From: JBLHKS01 sp047620505
GTDB lineage: Bacteria > Verrucomicrobiota > Verrucomicrobiia > Verrucomicrobiales > DEV007
NCBI GenBank assembly: GCA_047620505.1
Contig: JBLHKS010000093.1
Span: 1 to 26,299, forward strand
Length of the DNA stretch: 26,299 nucleotides
Direction of reading: 5' to 3'
The notes below the pieces were generated by a model. The model saw only the letters and a program-made list of their open reading frames with translations, was not told where the DNA came from and made no database searches. This document shows, in pieces, positions 22,721 to 26,299 of this stretch. Made by a program: the position numbers and the translations under genes. How positions within the stretch are numbered: position 1 is the stretch's first letter; the number at the start of each line of letters is the position of its first letter.

Positions 22721-24433
22721 CTAAAATCCCAGGTCTTCGATCACCTCTGGATCGTCCGACAGCTTCAGCATCGCCGCGCCGAGGGTCTTAGCATGTTGGC
22801 TCGTGACGCGCTTCGCATTTTCACGAGAGGTGCCGTCACGGAATAACGCCATGAGCTGGCTGGAGATTTGAGTCAGCGCGGTCGATAGCTCTTGGGTGCG
22901 AGGCTCAACTCGCGAATTGTAACGCCTGAAATCAGCCAGAACCGCGGAGATTCGGTCCACATGCCGGTCGTCAGCGTTGAGGGCTTCAATCAAATCGGAG
23001 TAGCCGCTGAAGAGTTTTTCGAGCGATCCGTTGAGCGAGAGAGTCTTCGGCAAAGTGCCGTTCACAGCCTGCTGCATCACCTCGGCTGAGGCGTGATCCG
23101 GCGCGAGTTTGACGATTTTAGAAACTAACGCTTTTCCCTTCGGCGAACGAACCACGTCCATGACTTTCGCCTTGTCGAAATTTGCCTGGAGACGTGCAAA
23201 ATCGTTAATCGCGTTCTCAATCTCTGAAGGTCGTTCTGAGCTTGCGACTCGCCAGGCGGCTTCGAAATTTTCGACCGCGAAAACCTGCATGTTCGCCAGA
23301 ACTCGCGCTTCGCCGAGAAGTGCGAGATCGGTCAGAGCATAGCGGTTTGCCTCGGGAATGATCGCCACGCGCACGCCGTTTTTTTCGGCTTCGCGGAGTC
23401 GTTCGACGATTCCCTTAATCGGCTGGACGGACCCGTCTGAATTTAGCGTTCCAATGCAGCAAACTCCGTCGGCCAAGGGCATTCCCTCGATCAAGCCCTC
23501 GACCAACAACGCGCAAGCTAACGATGAAGATATCCCATCTTCGTTCTTTGCAACCGAGTTATAGCCAAACTCGATTCGCCCGGTTTTCAGCCAGTCGCCG
23601 TGGCGGATAGAAAGGTAGTTCACGACCTCAGGTAGGCCGGCGTTGTTCGATTTCGGATGACTTGGATCGAAGACGATTCGTTCGTTTCGATCCAGACGCT
23701 CCCGTGTCGGGTTCAACCTCGCCGTCAACCGATTCAATTCCGGCAAAGTAGATTCCTTGCCGATCCTGATCATGAAAACCGTATCGGTTTCGAGCTCAGG
23801 CAGGCGTAGCGCAAGCCCATCAAAATCGTTACCCGGCTCATCTCCGGTTCGGACAGTCACCCTGCCATCAGAGCGGGATTTCAAGCTCTTTAGAACGAGC
23901 CGAGGCCACGGCGGAGCTGGATTCTGACGGCGGTAAGCGGCGTGAGTTCGTTTGAGTTTCTGGTTACCCGAATGGACGTCTCGACAGGCATCGAGGAGCA
24001 TGGAAACCAGAAGTTTGGCCTTCGGCGAGCGAGCTTTTCCCCCGAGAGCGTAGGTCGTGGCCAGCAGCTGCTCGGCTGCTTGCTCGTCAGTGAACTTCGA
24101 TTCGATCGGAGGCGGTTGACGTCCGAATTTTGACTCGATGTTGGCCGTGTAAGCTGGCTCGAACTCGGGATCGATCGACAGCGCGACCGCAAGAAGCTGG
24201 GCTGGAGTTTTCCCTCGATATTTTCCGCTGCAGGCGAGGACGACGAGGCATTCCTTGAGTCCATCGAGGGAGCTCTGGTTCACTCCCAGGCCCTTCGCCG
24301 TCACCAGCGGCTTCAGAGAATTTTCGGTGTCAAAAAAGTAGGACCCACCGGGGATTTTTTCACCTGTCTGAGCTTCGAGGGCACCGGAAAACAGGAAAAG
24401 GAAGAGAATTGGAAGTAGTCGTCGGACATTCAT
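22721..24433 (-). CDS. secreted Lon-type (S16) domain protein with degenerate dyad, paralogue 2
   Basis: The 570-residue product has a signal peptide (about 1-21). An N-terminal region of about 200 residues leads to a Lon-type proteolytic domain (about 265-395) and a helical C-terminal part with LSLNGSLEKL near 480. In the S16 domain the Ser302 in DGISSS aligns with the Lon nucleophile (DGPSAG). The residue 43 positions later, where Lon has its catalytic Lys, is Arg345 (codon CGA). CGA differs from either Lys codon by at least two bases, so a single read error cannot explain it. The protein may be a pseudoprotease. The following IPEANRYALTDL block is still Lon-like. Its ATG overlaps the TAA of the upstream paralogue by one base (TAATG), with GGAAAGGA about eight bases before the ATG, so translational coupling is likely. 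Confidence 0.87.
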   Translation of the reverse strand: MNVRRLLPILFLFLFSGALEAQTGEKIPGGSYFFDTENSLKPLVTAKGLGVNQSSLDGLKECLVVLACSGKYRGKTPAQLLAVALSIDPEFEPAYTANIESKFGRQPPPIESKFTDEQAAEQLLATTYALGGKARSPKAKLLVSMLLDACRDVHSGNQKLKRTHAAYRRQNPAPPWPRLVLKSLKSRSDGRVTVRTGDEPGNDFDGLALRLPELETDTVFMIRIGKESTLPELNRLTARLNPTRERLDRNERIVFDPSHPKSNNAGLPEVVNYLSIRHGDWLKTGRIEFGYNSVAKNEDGISSSLACALLVEGLIEGMPLADGVCCIGTLNSDGSVQPIKGIVERLREAEKNGVRVAIIPEANRYALTDLALLGEARVLANMQVFAVENFEAAWRVASSERPSEIENAINDFARLQANFDKAKVMDVVRSPKGKALVSKIVKLAPDHASAEVMQQAVNGTLPKTLSLNGSLEKLFSGYSDLIEALNADDRHVDRISAVLADFRRYNSRVEPRTQELSTALTQISSQLMALFRDGTSRENAKRVTSQHAKTLGAAMLKLSDDPEVIEDLGF

Positions 24434-26178
24434 TATTCACTGTCCTTTCCGTCGTCGGCATCGAGTTCTTCAATCAAATCCGGAAGCTCTGAGATTTCTT
24501 CCAAAGCATCATAAATTTCCACCAACGAACGGCCAACGGCCAGGGAGTTGGTAGGGTTTCGATTACCGTTCATTTTGTCTAACGAACCGCGAAACTGACG
24601 AATTCTAGCGAGAAGTTTGACGACGTCTTCGGGTAAAAGGGTTTCAAGACGCTGCATCCGAGCGGCGGAGCTTTTCAAGCGGCTCGCCGTAACCGACGGA
24701 GGCGCATCGATCTCAACAACCGGCCTGCCGTTGCCCGCGCGATCGACGCTGACGACCTGCATGACGTAGGCCAGTTCACCCATCAGCTGCTCAAGCGATC
24801 CGTTCAGCGAAAGCCGCTTCGGTGCCGAGCCGGAGGCCACCTGACGCATGAGCTGGGCCGAGGCGTGATTGGGCGTTCGCTCAAGAATTTGCGTCAGCAG
24901 CTGCTGAGCTTCGGGAGTTTTGATCACGTTGACAACGCCGCCCGAAAACTGAGCTTGGAGCTTAGCAAAATCGGCCATCGAGGCCTTCATTTCGGGCGAG
25001 CGATCCGTTCGAGCCAGTGCCATCGCCTCTTCAAATTCGTTGACCACAAAAACCTGGAGCCTGGCGAGATTTTCGGCTTCACCGAGCACGACCAGATCGT
25101 TGAGCGCGTAACTATTTTCGAACGGCACAGCAATCAAGCTAGCGCCAGATTTTTCCGCTCCGCGAAGTTTCGCGACCACGCCGCCGATCGCACCGACGGT
25201 TCCGTCTGGGTTGATCGCGCCGGAGCAGGTGAAAGCCGGATCGACCTTAAAACCGGTGACAATCGACTCGATCATCAAAGCGCAGGCCACGCCAGCAGAG
25301 TCACCGTCTTTGAAGACGAATTTTTCCTGGAACGCGAACTCGACGTAGCCCTCGTCGAACCAGTCGCCGTGCCGTTTCGCCATGAACGATTTCAGGTTGA
25401 TGAGGCTTTCCTCCATGTAATCGCCAACCTCCTGGTTAAAGCGGACTCCCTCGGCGCTGCCTCGCCTGTCAGCGATGTACGTGGCGCTCATCCGGCTGCC
25501 TTTGCCGGCCATCATGCCGTTAGGCAGCTCCCGAATCAGCAGCGCACGCGCACCGGATTGAGTCTGCTTCAGCTGGAGGCCTGTCTTTGGAAACTGAGCT
25601 GCGACGATCGTTTTCGGACCAGATCCGCGACCGATTTCGACGAGGTTATTTCGCCAGTCGAACGGCGGATTTTCCCGCAAAAACATGTCTCGCGTGTAGG
25701 TCAGTTTCGGATCTTCCGGATAGATCGCGAAACAGATGTCGAGCAACATCGAGGAAAGTTTTTTCGAGTCCTCAGATCCGGTCTTCTTCCAGCTTTCCTG
25801 GATTCGGTAGGCCGAGTCGACTAACTTGCGAGCAACTTCATCGGGGTTGAAGTCGGATTCGATTTTGTAAGGCGGCTGCTCTTGCTCGAGTCCAGCGTTC
25901 AACTCAGTAAGGTCGGGATTTTCCGGATCTAACGCCAGACCAACGACCACCATTTGCGCTCGAACGCGGTTTGGAATCACGATGTTCCCGGAAAGCAGCG
26001 CGAGGTCCGGCGCGATCGAATCGAGCGTCTCCGACTCGACTGAAATCTTAGCTCGCTCGAAAGGTGCGGGCTCAGTTTTCCCGAAAAACCAAGGATCGAT
26101 GAGCTGCGCGTTTGATTGATTCGCGATGCAGATCAACCCGAGAGCTGCCATCAATTTTAAAGACCCGCGAACCGTCAT
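24433..26178 (-). CDS. secreted Lon-type (S16) serine protease domain protein, paralogue 1
   Basis: The 581-residue protein has a signal peptide (about 1-25, ending SNAQ). The S16 domain (about 260-390) contains DGDSAGVACA with nucleophile Ser294 and IGGVVAKLRGAEKSG with Lys337. The Ser-to-Lys spacing of 43 equals that in E. coli Lon (Ser679-Lys722). The glycines that shape the Lon site and the later VPFENSYALNDL match too. There is no AAA+ ATPase domain, so any proteolysis would be ATP-independent and extracytoplasmic. The N-terminal ~200 residues and the C-terminal helical region have no match I recognise, but both are conserved in the adjacent paralogue. The ribosome binding site AGGAAG lies about six bases upstream of the start. 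It is the first gene of the two-gene operon; substrates are unknown. Confidence 0.9.
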   Translation of the reverse strand: MTVRGSLKLMAALGLICIANQSNAQLIDPWFFGKTEPAPFERAKISVESETLDSIAPDLALLSGNIVIPNRVRAQMVVVGLALDPENPDLTELNAGLEQEQPPYKIESDFNPDEVARKLVDSAYRIQESWKKTGSEDSKKLSSMLLDICFAIYPEDPKLTYTRDMFLRENPPFDWRNNLVEIGRGSGPKTIVAAQFPKTGLQLKQTQSGARALLIRELPNGMMAGKGSRMSATYIADRRGSAEGVRFNQEVGDYMEESLINLKSFMAKRHGDWFDEGYVEFAFQEKFVFKDGDSAGVACALMIESIVTGFKVDPAFTCSGAINPDGTVGAIGGVVAKLRGAEKSGASLIAVPFENSYALNDLVVLGEAENLARLQVFVVNEFEEAMALARTDRSPEMKASMADFAKLQAQFSGGVVNVIKTPEAQQLLTQILERTPNHASAQLMRQVASGSAPKRLSLNGSLEQLMGELAYVMQVVSVDRAGNGRPVVEIDAPPSVTASRLKSSAARMQRLETLLPEDVVKLLARIRQFRGSLDKMNGNRNPTNSLAVGRSLVEIYDALEEISELPDLIEELDADDGKDSE

Positions 26179-26239
26179 CCATTCTTCCTACCGAATTCCT
26201 AAGAAGTCATCAAGCACAAACGGCTGTGAATGAAAGTGG

Positions 26240-26299
26240 CGAGGGCTCTGTAGTGGTGGCTTCCAGCCGCCATTGGCCGCTCGACGAGGGCTCTTGGCG
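26240..26299. repeat. intergenic REP-like hairpin and short direct repeat upstream of the S16 operon
   Basis: CGAGGGCTCT occurs at 26240-26249 and again at 26285-26294, 45 bases apart. Between the copies GGTGGC-TTCCA-GCCGCC (26255-26271) folds into a 6-bp stem with one G-T pair and a 5-base loop. The GGCTTCCAGCC hairpin core resembles dispersed intergenic repeats I recall from verrucomicrobial genomes; no second copy is in this window. The element runs into the window edge. Confidence 0.4.

Larger units (their letters stand above)
6768..24905. repeat. dispersed 10-bp palindrome AGCAGCTGCT, ten copies
   Basis: The perfect palindrome starts at 6768, 7732, 9112, 10516, 12130, 15104, 16990, 22085, 24063 and 24896. 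The 8-base core GCAGCTGC occurs at three further places (5475, 11252, 12738). All ten lie inside genes on both strands. They read either as Gln-Leu-Leu (CAG CTG CTN: 7732, 9112, 12130, 16990, 24063, 24896) or as Ala-Ala-Ala (GCA GCT GCT: 6768, 10516, 15104, 22085). With equal base frequencies about 0.03 copies would be expected in a window this size. It is a sequence signature, not a mobile element. Confidence 0.6.

Noticed and set aside
24865..25824. A 319-codon plus-strand frame inside the first S16 gene
   Set aside because: It is antisense to a strongly supported protease gene and shows no domain or start signal.
1..26299. tRNA, rRNA, CRISPR arrays, insertion sequences or prophage genes
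   Set aside because: No T-loop-like tRNA ends, regularly spaced short repeats, transposase motifs or phage structural genes were seen on reading both strands.

Overview
The window most resembles a member of the Verrucomicrobiota (PVC group). The assignment is inferred from gene content: a TIGR02597-like secreted protein, a DUF6807/PmoA-like secreted protein, a secreted sulfatase, a lipoprotein PQQ-type propeller and secreted Lon-type (S16) proteases. No rRNA, tRNA, CRISPR array, IS element or phage gene was seen. Most genes are chromosomal in style, and at least 11 of the 20 encode proteins with a signal peptide or lipoprotein signal, so the cell envelope dominates the region.

Layout. Positions 1-493 hold no gene I can support. 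A minus-strand cluster (7076 to 494) encodes a TIGR02597-like protein, a 1593-residue repeat protein with choice-of-anchor D-type domains, and a membrane-anchored protein of unknown function; an AT-rich leader with a perfect dyad precedes it. Upstream on the same strand is aroD (type I 3-dehydroquinate dehydratase). Divergent from aroD, 8109-11809 carries a polyprenyl-phosphate sugar phosphotransferase, an aldehyde dehydrogenase-like protein that lacks its catalytic half, and a sulfatase. A frameshifted fructosamine kinase-type gene converges on the sulfatase. A secreted kelch propeller (12679-13650) and a lipoprotein PQQ-type propeller (14838-13657) converge on a hairpin that contains both stop codons. 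Then come a large M1 aminopeptidase with HEAT repeats and a coiled coil, a small lipoprotein and a DUF6807-like protein, all on the plus strand.

The minus-strand group 20575-18950 holds RppH, a secreted N-acetylmuramoyl-L-alanine amidase and a two-TM zinc-ribbon protein that begins with GTG. The plus-strand group 20647-22715 holds a membrane-anchored NTF2-like candidate, a secreted unknown and an NAD-dependent epimerase. The window ends with two overlapping minus-strand paralogues (26178 to 22721), secreted proteins with Lon-type proteolytic domains. One keeps the Ser-Lys dyad with exact Lon spacing; the other has Arg in place of the Lys.

The most unusual points are this protease/pseudoprotease pair and a 10-bp palindrome, AGCAGCTGCT, that occurs ten times, always inside genes and in only two codon phases. 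No complete named pathway is present. The recurring themes are polysaccharide or glycoconjugate handling (sugar transferase, sulfatase, epimerase, amidase) and periplasmic or surface proteolysis.
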